Assembly (NCBI GenBank): GCA_943330835.2
Contig: CALQJH020000012.1
Span: forward strand, 1 to 13,908
Direction of reading: 5' to 3'
Source: Candidatus Kuenenia stuttgartensis
Lineage (GTDB): Bacteria; Bacteroidota; Bacteroidia; Chitinophagales; Chitinophagaceae
Length of the DNA stretch: 13,908 nt
The notes under the pieces: generated by a model
Told to the model about the DNA's origin: nothing
What the model saw: only the letters and a program-made list of their open reading frames with translations
Databases searched by the model: none
Shown here: positions 8,257 through 13,908 of the stretch, in pieces
Position numbering within the stretch: position 1 is the stretch's first letter
Layout: each line of letters opens with the position of its first letter
Position numbers and translations under genes: made by a program

Positions 8257-8350
8257 GGCAAGTCTTATACGACCAGCTCCTGTTGAACTCCCCCAGGATC
8301 GGAAGATAGCAAGGGTAGATGGTTGAGCGGTGCGATGTAAGTAACTTGCC
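8257..8350 (+). ncRNA. ffs: Signal recognition particle RNA, small bacterial (4.5S) type
   Basis: RNA scaffold of the signal recognition particle, which binds Ffh and directs signal-sequence-bearing ribosomes to the membrane. The ends pair as GGCAAG (8257-8262) with CTTGCC (8345-8350). An inner helix pairs ACC and GCTC (8272-8279, A8275 bulged) with GAGCGGT (8325-8331). The apical domain IV has the conserved Ffh-binding layout: CCC (8292-8294), an internal loop of AGG against AGCA (8295-8297 and 8308-8311), a 3-bp stem ATC/GAT and a GGAA tetraloop of the GNRA class (8301-8304). Length is about 94 nucleotides, with no Alu domain. A perfect promoter ends five bases before the 5' end, and a T-rich stretch follows the 3' end (8352-8360). 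The ends are set from the stem, so the mature termini may differ by a few bases. Confidence 0.93.
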
Positions 8351-8378
8351 ATTTTTTATTTAAAAAAATCAAGATTTT

Positions 8379-8465
8379 AAAGTAAAAAGTAAAAACCGAT
8401 TTTACTTCCCGAAGCACCTTATTTTTGTATAGATATTTTTGACTTTTGACTTTTTAATTTTTACT
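8379..8465. repeat. Low-complexity inverted repeat between ffs and the transaldolase gene
   Basis: A purine-rich arm with AAGTAAAAAGTAAAAA (8380-8395) faces pyrimidine-rich copies, TTTTACTT (8399-8406) and TTTTTACTT (8457-8465), along with two TTTTGAC units at 8438-8450. The arms can pair imperfectly. Such AAAGTAAAAAGT-type tracts are common between Bacteroidota genes. The stretch 8351-8507 otherwise holds only the likely upstream region of the transaldolase gene. Confidence 0.5.
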
Positions 8466-8473
8466 TAATACTA

Positions 8474-8481
8474 TACCTTCG
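8474..8481 (+). promoter_or_regulatory. Candidate -7 element for the transaldolase gene
   Basis: TACCTTCG matches TAnnTTTG at 7 of 8 positions and would start transcription near 8486, about 22 bases before the ATG at 8508. Two full TATTTTTG matches also occur upstream (8420-8427 and 8434-8441), but they sit in low-complexity T-rich sequence and would give leaders of about 60-75 bases. I cannot choose between them from sequence. Confidence 0.35.
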
Positions 8482-8507
8482 CACAACAAAATAAACTATC
8501 ATTTCCA

Positions 8508-9161
8508 ATGAAATTTTTTATCGACACTGCAAATCTTGCACAAATAAAAGAAGCTAACGATTTAGGCATTTTAGATGGAGTTACGACCAACCCATCGCTA
8601 ATGGCAAAAGAAGGGATTAAAGGTGAGGCGGCTGTGATGCAGCATTATAAAACCATTTGCGAAATGGTAGATGGGGATATCAGTGCGGAAGTTATTTCTA
8701 CAGACTTCGATGGCATTATTGCAGAAGGGAAAAAGTTGGTGGCTATTCATAAAAATATTGTGGTAAAAGTGCCTATGATTAAAGAAGGCATTAAAGCTAT
8801 CAAATGGTTTACACAAAACGGAATACGTACGAATTGCACCTTGGTTTTTTCATCAGGTCAAGCAATACTTGCAGCGAAAGCGGGCGCAACTTATGTGTCT
8901 CCTTTTTTAGGCAGAATTGATGATAGTGGTTGGGATGGAATGGAGTTGATTCACCAGATGCGTCAGATATTCAGCATTCAAGGGTTTAAAACAGAAATTC
9001 TTGCTGCATCTATTCGCAACCCAAATCATATTATCAAATGTGCTGAAGCAGGCGCTGATGTTTGTACTTGTCCGTTGGAGTCTATTTTAGGTCTACTAAA
9101 GCATCCACTTACAGATATTGGGTTAGCAAAGTTTTTAGAAGACGCGAAGAAATTTGCATAA
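8508..9161 (+). CDS. tal: Transaldolase, short TalC/FSA-like form
   Basis: Cytoplasmic class I aldolase fold (TIM barrel) of the short transaldolase group, 217 residues. It transfers a dihydroxyacetone unit in the non-oxidative pentose phosphate pathway. Visible landmarks are FIDTANL (4-10), DGVTTNPSLMAKEG (23-36), the Schiff-base Lys 87 in VVKVPM, and TNCTLVFSSGQAILAAKAGATYVSPFLGRIDD (108-139). This family includes both transaldolase and fructose-6-phosphate aldolase (FSA). The residues that separate them in studied enzymes are Gln plus Tyr in FSA and Glu plus Phe in transaldolase. Here they read as Glu 61 (SAEVIS) and Phe 133 (SPFLGRID), so transaldolase is favoured over FSA. The gene stands between ffs and an intrinsic terminator and is probably monocistronic. 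Confidence 0.92.
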   Translation: MKFFIDTANLAQIKEANDLGILDGVTTNPSLMAKEGIKGEAAVMQHYKTICEMVDGDISAEVISTDFDGIIAEGKKLVAIHKNIVVKVPMIKEGIKAIKWFTQNGIRTNCTLVFSSGQAILAAKAGATYVSPFLGRIDDSGWDGMELIHQMRQIFSIQGFKTEILAASIRNPNHIIKCAEAGADVCTCPLESILGLLKHPLTDIGLAKFLEDAKKFA

Positions 9162-9169
9162 TTATTTTT

Positions 9170-9200
9170 AAAGACGGATTTGTTTCCGTCTTTTTTATTT
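9170..9200 (+). terminator. Intrinsic terminator after the transaldolase gene
   Basis: A perfect 9-bp stem AAAGACGGA (9170-9178) with TCCGTCTTT (9185-9193), a six-base loop, and a T-rich tail through 9200. It begins nine bases after the transaldolase stop and ends nine bases before the next start codon. Confidence 0.9.
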
Positions 9201-9208
9201 TAAATGAT

Positions 9209-9781
9209 ATGACTAAAGTTTTAGTGTTCGATAATTACGATTCCTTTACTTTCAATCTGGTGCATATGGTTGAGAAAATCCTCCATGTAAAAATAGATGT
9301 CTGCAAAAATGATGAATGGTCGATAGAGAGAATAGGGGAGTATGATAAAATTATTTTGTCGCCAGGCCCCGGAATTCCAGAGGAAGCGGGGATGTTGAAA
9401 AATGTTATTCAGGAATATGCGGCATCTAAATCTATCTTGGGCATTTGTTTAGGACATCAGGCAATTGGCGAAGTTTTTGGAGCGAAGTTGAAAAATCTGG
9501 ATACCGTCTTTCATGGGGTTGCCACATCGATAAACTTTATTGATACAAAAAATAGATTGTTTCGAGGACTTCTTCCAATAGAATCAGTCGGTCGTTATCA
9601 CAGTTGGGTTGTTGATCAAAATGATTTCCCCTTAAGTCTTTCGATTACTGCTTTGGACGAGCAAAATAATATAATGGGCCTCAGGCATAATGTTTTTGAT
9701 GTTCAAGGGTTACAGTTTCATCCTGAAAGTATTCTAACGGCTTGTGGAGAAAAAATCCTTCAAAACTGGCTTTTACACTAG
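9209..9781 (+). CDS. Class I glutamine amidotransferase, TrpG/PabA type
   Basis: Glutaminase subunit that supplies ammonia to a chorismate-using partner, either anthranilate synthase (TrpE) for tryptophan or aminodeoxychorismate synthase (PabB) for folate. The 190-residue product opens with the family hallmark VLVFDNYDSFTFNLVHMVE. It has the oxyanion region LSPGPGIPEEAG (50-61), the nucleophile Cys 80 in GICLGHQAIGEVFG and the catalytic pair His 171 and Glu 173 in LQFHPESILT. The ATG at 9209 starts exactly at the conserved N-terminus. The longer open frame back to 9062 overlaps the transaldolase gene and terminator and is rejected. No trpE or pabB gene is adjacent, so the pathway cannot be settled from this window. 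The start codon lies only nine bases after the upstream terminator tail. Confidence 0.9.
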   Translation: MTKVLVFDNYDSFTFNLVHMVEKILHVKIDVCKNDEWSIERIGEYDKIILSPGPGIPEEAGMLKNVIQEYAASKSILGICLGHQAIGEVFGAKLKNLDTVFHGVATSINFIDTKNRLFRGLLPIESVGRYHSWVVDQNDFPLSLSITALDEQNNIMGLRHNVFDVQGLQFHPESILTACGEKILQNWLLH

Positions 9782-9790
9782 GCAATATCA

Positions 9791-9801
9791 GTTTATAGTT
9801 T
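9791..9801. repeat. Third copy of the GTTTATAGTTT intergenic repeat
   Basis: Identical over 11 bases to the two copies at 8133-8143 and 8147-8157. Like them, it sits just after a stop codon, here that of the TrpG/PabA gene. Confidence 0.55.
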
Positions 9802-9829
9802 ACAATCACAATTTTAGTATTAGTGTTTT

Positions 9830-9877
9830 TGTGGTTCGTACCACATCGCCCTCACTTATGTTTCGAACCACATTTTT
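9830..9877 (+). terminator. Probable terminator after the TrpG/PabA gene, with competing stems
   Basis: TGTGGTTCG (9830-9838) pairs perfectly with CGAACCACA (9864-9872) across a 25-base loop, and a T-run follows at 9873-9877. The left arm can instead form a local hairpin, TGTGGT (9830-9835) with ACCACA (9840-9845) around a TCGT loop. It lies about 50 bases after the TrpG/PabA stop codon. Confidence 0.55.
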
Positions 9878-10144
9878 CGTTTTGAATTGTTATTTACAAT
9901 ACTTGCTGTAAATATTTTTAATGACGAACTAAATAAACTTCAGTAAAAATTGCTGGCTATACCATGTGCGTATTCGTAATATTGCAATATCGCAAGGACT
10001 AATCAATTGAGAAAAATATTGTCTATTTCCACCGATATTGAATCCTTCCATTCTTATTCCAGATAAAAAAGTAAATCTTAATGCTTTTTAAGCGTATTTA
10101 ATAATTTTTACAAGTTTTACTATAGGTAAAGCCAAAGAATCTTA
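9878..10144. other. Non-coding stretch with no recognised gene
   Basis: The gap from 9782 to 10175 is 394 bases long. Beyond the repeat and hairpin listed separately, I see a perfect 12-base palindrome ATATTGCAATAT at 9979-9990 and a short minus-strand open frame (ATG at 10051, stop at 9929, 40 codons) that I do not recognise. No tRNA cloverleaf or known riboswitch core is visible. It could hold a small RNA, a degraded gene or only spacer. Confidence 0.5.
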
Positions 10145-10152
10145 TTAATTTG
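10145..10152 (+). promoter_or_regulatory. Weak -7 element before the thioredoxin-like gene
   Basis: TTAATTTG matches TAnnTTTG at 7 of 8 positions. Transcription would begin near 10157, about 19 bases before the ATG at 10176. No -33 TTG is seen at the usual distance. Confidence 0.3.
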
Positions 10153-10175
10153 CAATACTTTAAAAAGTAATTATT

Positions 10176-11258
10176 ATGAAAAAGTATTTAATTGTGCTGG
10201 TTTGTTGGAGCCCTCTTTTAACTATTGCTCAAGGCAAGAAAAAGTCTAATGAAAATGATGTCGCCAAAGTAGAGGCTTCTGCTGAAGGATATAAAATTGT
10301 TGCTACTGTAAGTGGATATCCGGATAGTACTGTAGTTGATTTACTAAATGGGAATAACAGAATGCCAGAGAATACTGCTTTGGTAATCGGAGGAAAGTTT
10401 ACATTGGTGGGTAAAGTGGAATATCCTGATTTTAAATTACTCTCGTTTGCGAAGTCCACCTCATACATCCCTATGTTTTTAGACAACAGCAATATGAGCT
10501 TGGAAGCTCAAAAAGACAATTTCCAAAACGCTGTTATAAAAGGATCAAAAGCACATGATGATTTTAAAGAATTCAGTAAGGTGACGCAACCTTATGAAAG
10601 TATGTTTCAGCAAGATGCTGTTATAGATAAAGATGCCGCTAAAGCTTGTATTGAGGTGTTGAAATTATTTGTGAAAAATAAGCCAGAGTCTTACCTTTCA
10701 TTGATTGCTATTTATAGAATAAATCAATTATCTCCTGATGGACCATTAATGGAAAAATTATTTAAATCACTATTGCCTGAAATACAATCATCTCCAATCG
10801 GAGGATACATCTCACAACAGATTGATGAAGCCAAGAGAAATCCGGCTAATAAAGTTATACCTGATTTCGAAATGGCTGATGTTGATGGAAAGATGGTTAA
10901 TATTAAATCATACAGAGGAAAATATGTTTTGATTGATTTCTGGGCTAGTTGGTGTGGACCTTGCAGAGGCGAAAATCCGAACGTAGTAAATGCATACAAC
11001 AAGTACAAAAGTAAAAACTTTACCGTGCTTGGCATCTCTCTTGATAAATCAAAAGAACCATGGCTTGAAGCGATAAACCATGATGGACTAACCTGGACGC
11101 ATCTTAGTGATTTGAGAGGTTGGAGTAATGCCGTAGCTCAGCAATTTGGTATCACAAGTATTCCTCAAAACTTCCTTATAGATCCATCTGGAGTGGTGAT
11201 TGGTAAGAATTTACGTGGAGAAGCACTTGATGCAAAATTGGAAAGCATTCTGAAATAA
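10176..11258 (+). CDS. Secreted TlpA-like thioredoxin with DUF4369-type N-terminal domain
   Basis: Predicted periplasmic thiol-disulfide oxidoreductase of a large Bacteroidota family. The 360-residue product has a signal peptide (KKYLIVLVCWSPLLTIAQ, likely cleavage around residue 18-20). A beta-rich domain follows at about 40-130 (YKIVATVSGYPDSTVV, LVIGGKFTLVGKVEYPDF), typical of DUF4369, then a helical linker (about 130-225) and a thioredoxin fold. That fold contains VIPDFEMADVDGKMVNIKSYRGKYVLIDFWASWCGPCRGENP, with the redox pair Cys 260 and Cys 263 and a cis-proline at residue 330 (TSIPQNF). It may reduce or isomerise disulfides of envelope proteins. The substrate is unknown, and Cys 10 lies in the signal region. 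The signal lacks a good lipobox, so it is probably soluble in the periplasm. It is preceded by the 394-base gap and convergent with pdxJ. Confidence 0.88.
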   Translation: MKKYLIVLVCWSPLLTIAQGKKKSNENDVAKVEASAEGYKIVATVSGYPDSTVVDLLNGNNRMPENTALVIGGKFTLVGKVEYPDFKLLSFAKSTSYIPMFLDNSNMSLEAQKDNFQNAVIKGSKAHDDFKEFSKVTQPYESMFQQDAVIDKDAAKACIEVLKLFVKNKPESYLSLIAIYRINQLSPDGPLMEKLFKSLLPEIQSSPIGGYISQQIDEAKRNPANKVIPDFEMADVDGKMVNIKSYRGKYVLIDFWASWCGPCRGENPNVVNAYNKYKSKNFTVLGISLDKSKEPWLEAINHDGLTWTHLSDLRGWSNAVAQQFGITSIPQNFLIDPSGVVIGKNLRGEALDAKLESILK

Positions 11259-11305
11259 TACTCTTTTCGGCTTCTACGATTTTCAGCGTTTCTATCAAAG
11301 AAATA

Positions 11306-12022
11306 CTATTTCAATTGCCTTTTATACAATTGAACAGTATTTTCTAATCCCAAATAAATAGCATCGCATATTAATGCATGTCCAATGGATACTTCTTTTA
11401 AATTTGGAATATTTTTTGCAAAATAGGAGAGGTTTTTCAAATCTAAATCATGTCCGGCGTTTATGCCTAACTGTAATTCAGTTGCTTTTTTAGCTGCAGC
11501 TATGTATGGCTGAATGGCATTCTCTTTATTTAATAAAAAATCTTTCGCATAAGCTTCTGTATACAACTCAATCCTGTCTGCCCCTGCTTTTTTTGCGCCT
11601 TCAATCATTTCTGCAATTGGGTCAACAAATAACGATACCCTGATATTTTTTGATTTGAAAATTGAAATGATGTTTTTTAAATAAGCTTGATGCTCCAAGG
11701 TATCCCATCCATGGTTACTCGTGAGTTGCCCTGTCGCATCTGGAACTAGTGTAACCTGATCAGGTTGGTTGTCTAGAACGAGTGCTAAAAATTTATCTTC
11801 CCTTGGATTTCCTTCTATATTAAATTCAGTAGTGATTGTTTTTTTGAGGTCATACACATCTGCATACCGAATGTGCCTTTCATCTGGCCTTGGGTGTATG
11901 GTTATTCCATCTGCTCCAAATCTTTCAATATCTTTTGCTACCTGAATAAGATTAGGATTATTGCCGCCTCTTGAATTCCTCAGAGTAGCAATTTTATTGA
12001 TGTTGACTGATAATTTTATCAT
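11306..12022 (-). CDS. pdxJ: Pyridoxine 5'-phosphate synthase
   Basis: Final ring-closing enzyme of the DXP-dependent vitamin B6 pathway, joining 1-deoxyxylulose 5-phosphate and 3-amino-2-oxopropyl phosphate to make pyridoxine 5'-phosphate. The 238-residue length is normal. Conserved blocks are LSVNINKIATLRNSRGG (4-20), the ITIHPRPDERHI block with His 43 and His 50, Glu 70 in FNIEGNP, the phosphate and substrate region QVTLVPDATGQLTSNHGWD (89-107), and His 191 in INAGHDL, all in the expected order for the TIM barrel. The ATG at 12022 fits the family N-terminus. It follows tcdA at 36 bases on the same strand, with its own full -7 match in that gap, so it may be both co-transcribed and independently started. 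It is convergent with the thioredoxin gene across 47 bases, where no strong terminator is visible. Confidence 0.97.
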   Translation of the reverse strand: MIKLSVNINKIATLRNSRGGNNPNLIQVAKDIERFGADGITIHPRPDERHIRYADVYDLKKTITTEFNIEGNPREDKFLALVLDNQPDQVTLVPDATGQLTSNHGWDTLEHQAYLKNIISIFKSKNIRVSLFVDPIAEMIEGAKKAGADRIELYTEAYAKDFLLNKENAIQPYIAAAKKATELQLGINAGHDLDLKNLSYFAKNIPNLKEVSIGHALICDAIYLGLENTVQLYKRQLK

Positions 12023-12042
12023 GTATTATTTTCTTAAAAAAA

Positions 12043-12050
12043 CAAAGTTA
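12043..12050 (-). promoter_or_regulatory. Candidate -7 element for pdxJ
   Basis: The minus strand reads TAACTTTG, a full match to TAnnTTTG, within the 36-base gap between tcdA and pdxJ. A start near 12038 would leave about 16 bases before the ATG at 12022. No TTG is found at the usual -33 spacing. Confidence 0.4.
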
Positions 12051-12058
12051 ACCTACAA

Positions 12059-12787
12059 TCAGGATTGATTGATTAAATCTCTGATGGCAACCGAAGCTGC
12101 AACTGCTCCAAAAGTAGCTGGCATATATGACATTGTACCATAAGCAGATTTTTTATAGTTTGTCCCATCTGTCATCATCAGACTTTCTTTTACATTTGAT
12201 TCCGGAGAAAATACAACTTTAATCCCTTTGTATATTTTGTGTTGTTTTAATACTTTTCTTACTTGTTGCGCAAAGGGGCAGATGATTGTTTTGGAAATAT
12301 CTACAACTTTTATTTGTGTTGGATCAAGCTTGCCTCCGGCGCCCATACTACTTACCAGCGGGATTTTATTTTCATAGGCGAATTGTAAAAAAGTAATTTT
12401 TGGTGTAATACTATCAATAGCATCAATAATATAATCTGGTTGATAGGTGAGGAGCGTCTCTACCATTTCAGGGTTGATAAAGTCTTTTATAATTTGTATG
12501 TCAATTTCAGGGTTGATTGATTTTAATCGTTCTGACATGATCGTTGCTTTTGATATGCCGTGATTTGTTGCTAATGCCGGTAGTTGCCTATTCCGATTTG
12601 TTGGATCTACAACATCGCCATCTATAATGGTCATTTTACCAATGCCACTTCTGCAAATAAATTCAGCTGCAAATGAACCTACACCGCCCATGCCGATTAC
12701 CATTACATGTTTATGGGACAGTAGCTTCACTTTCTCTTCGCCAATCAATAAGGCCGTTCTGCCCAACCATGAAAAATCTTCCATCAT
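12059..12787 (-). CDS. tcdA: tRNA threonylcarbamoyladenosine dehydratase TcdA (E1/ThiF-like)
   Basis: ATP-dependent enzyme that cyclises the t6A37 modification of ANN-decoding tRNAs to ct6A. The 242-residue E1-like fold shows the nucleotide-binding loop VIGMGGVGS (30-38), the acidic IIDGDVVDPTNRNRQ block (54-68), and DAIDSI (122-127) at the metal/ATP site. The TcdA-characteristic SSMGAGGKLDPTQIKVVDIS (146-165) separates it from ThiF and MoeB. The C-terminal GTMSYMPATFGAVAASVAIRDLI is also typical. There are two adjacent ATG codons (12787 and 12784), and either could be the start. The gene begins 3 bases after the tatD-like stop codon on the same strand, a spacing that indicates translational coupling or a shared transcript. 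The family link to sulfur transfer (CsdL) is not supported by any neighbour here. Confidence 0.9.
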   Translation of the reverse strand: MMEDFSWLGRTALLIGEEKVKLLSHKHVMVIGMGGVGSFAAEFICRSGIGKMTIIDGDVVDPTNRNRQLPALATNHGISKATIMSERLKSINPEIDIQIIKDFINPEMVETLLTYQPDYIIDAIDSITPKITFLQFAYENKIPLVSSMGAGGKLDPTQIKVVDISKTIICPFAQQVRKVLKQHKIYKGIKVVFSPESNVKESLMMTDGTNYKKSAYGTMSYMPATFGAVAASVAIRDLINQS

Positions 12788-12790
12788 AAT

Positions 12791-13444
12791 TTATGAGATA
12801 TTAAAAACCGTTTTTAGATTTTTTTGAATTTGTAAAATTAACTGACGCTGAGGAATATTTCTAATCCTGGATAATTCTTTGTAAATATTTTCTATGGGAA
12901 TATTACTGTCATCAGTTTCAAGAAAGATCTTGTCAAGTGGTATAGCAACAATTGTTTTTTCTAATTCAATTTTTGTTATGTCTTTTCCAAATGAAATATA
13001 ATATCCTGATTGTATTATTTTTTGAGCAATCATTTCATTTTTATTAAAGCCATGAAAAATTACAGGCATGATATTTCTATTGTCTTTAAGCATTTGTAAA
13101 ACATCTTCATAAGCTCTTACGCAATGTATAATTAAGGGTTTTGCGATGTCATTTGCCCAAATAATTTGTTCTTTAAATACCTCTTGTTGTAATTTGTATG
13201 AAACCTCACAGATTTTATCAAGCCCGCATTCTCCAATAGCCAAAACATTTGATTTATGACTAGCCATTTTTAATCTTGATAAATCATCTTGGATTTTTTG
13301 AATGTCGATATGCCAGGGATGGATGCCTAAGGAATAATTAAATACTGGGTTGCTTTCGTTAAATTTTTTGTCTACGTTAATTAAATTCCAGCATTCTTGC
13401 TGATTATGAATATTTTGTTGATGAGTATGTATGTTGATAAACAT
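12791..13444 (-). CDS. TatD-family metal-dependent hydrolase, short form
   Basis: TIM-barrel metallohydrolase of the TatD group. Characterised members are 3'-5' exonucleases or D-aminoacyl-tRNA-acting enzymes. The expected metal ligands are all visible: His 6 and His 8 (NIHTH), Glu 72 in IGECGLD, His 107 in LIIHCVRAYEDV, His 131 in VIFHGFN and Asp 178 in FLETDDS. The product is 217 residues against about 255-265 for E. coli TatD. The shortening lies around the N-terminal and middle loops, a feature I associate with Bacteroidota homologues. The ATG at 13444 gives the expected MFINIHTH start. It is first in the series tatD-like, tcdA, pdxJ and starts downstream of the ahcY terminator. A weak -7-like TAATTTTC lies on the minus strand at 13472-13465. 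Substrate cannot be predicted. Confidence 0.87.
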   Translation of the reverse strand: MFINIHTHQQNIHNQQECWNLINVDKKFNESNPVFNYSLGIHPWHIDIQKIQDDLSRLKMASHKSNVLAIGECGLDKICEVSYKLQQEVFKEQIIWANDIAKPLIIHCVRAYEDVLQMLKDNRNIMPVIFHGFNKNEMIAQKIIQSGYYISFGKDITKIELEKTIVAIPLDKIFLETDDSNIPIENIYKELSRIRNIPQRQLILQIQKNLKTVFNIS

Positions 13445-13473
13445 AAATTAATATCAATGTAACAGAAAATTAC

Positions 13474-13501
13474 TATAAAACAAAACCCTCTAAAAAGAGG
13501 G
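13474..13501 (-). terminator. Intrinsic terminator after ahcY
   Basis: On the minus strand CCCTCT (13501-13496) pairs with AGAGGG (13491-13486) around a TTTT loop. The U-rich tail TTTTGTTTTATA follows. It begins 28 bases past the ahcY stop codon and lies between ahcY and the tatD-like gene, so those two are probably separate transcripts. Confidence 0.88.
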
Positions 13502-13529
13502 CTCTATTTTATGGTAAGTATTATTTGAA

Positions 13530-13908
<379 letters not shown>

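Noticed and set aside
9062..9208. In-frame 49-codon extension upstream of the TrpG/PabA gene
   Set aside because: It overlaps the transaldolase gene in another frame and runs through the terminator hairpin. The conserved family N-terminus begins exactly at the ATG at 9209.
9929..10051. 40-codon minus-strand open frame in the gap before the thioredoxin gene, as a real gene
   Set aside because: No recognisable motif, signal peptide or promoter. An open run of this length is expected by chance somewhere in six frames of a 394-base gap, so it is kept only as part of an open question.
10724..11035. 103-codon minus-strand open frame inside the thioredoxin-like gene
   Set aside because: It lies antisense to the WCGPC thioredoxin domain and has no recognisable product.
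11281..11305. Hairpin TTTCT/AGAAA between the thioredoxin gene and pdxJ as a two-way terminator
   Set aside because: The stem is five A-T-rich pairs, and no T-run follows on either strand at the right place.

Overview
The window is about two-thirds A+T by eye and reads as an ordinary chromosomal segment of a Bacteroidota bacterium, most likely a member of the Chitinophagaceae or a near relative. The evidence is a type IX secretion plug protein, a TamA-like outer-membrane lipoprotein (TamL), a DUF4369/TlpA thioredoxin, a short Bacteroidota-type SRP RNA, -7 promoter elements of the TAnnTTTG type, and no visible Shine-Dalgarno sequences. I see no insertion sequence, prophage, CRISPR array, tRNA or rRNA gene.

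Layout. (1) 24-2302, plus strand: proS (archaeal/type 3 prolyl-tRNA synthetase) and truB (tRNA pseudouridine-55 synthase). (2) 2329-8113: four genes on alternating strands, tamL (-), a SpoU/TrmH RNA methyltransferase (+), an FtsX/LolC-type permease (-) and a T9SS plug protein (+). Gaps here are 8 to about 47 bases, so promoters sit inside or against neighbouring genes. (3) 8114-8507: a repeat-rich intergenic region carrying the SRP RNA gene ffs with a textbook Bacteroidota promoter. (4) 8508-9781: a short transaldolase, a strong intrinsic terminator, then an orphan TrpG/PabA glutamine amidotransferase. (5) 9782-10175: a second long non-coding gap with competing hairpins. (6) 10176-11258: a secreted TlpA-like thioredoxin. 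(7) 11306-13444, minus strand: tatD-like, tcdA and pdxJ in tight series. (8) 13530 to the right edge, minus strand: the C-terminal part of ahcY, ending in a clear intrinsic terminator.

Functional themes. Translation and tRNA modification (proS, truB, RNA methyltransferase, tcdA, ffs) and envelope biogenesis (tamL, the LolC-like permease, the T9SS plug protein, the secreted thioredoxin) dominate. Central and cofactor metabolism supplies the rest (transaldolase, TrpG/PabA, PdxJ, AhcY). I did not find a convincing undescribed multi-gene system. The points worth a second look are regulatory and small-scale: overlapping divergent promoters, start codons fixed by promoter position, intergenic repeats next to ffs, and active-site residues that refine family calls.
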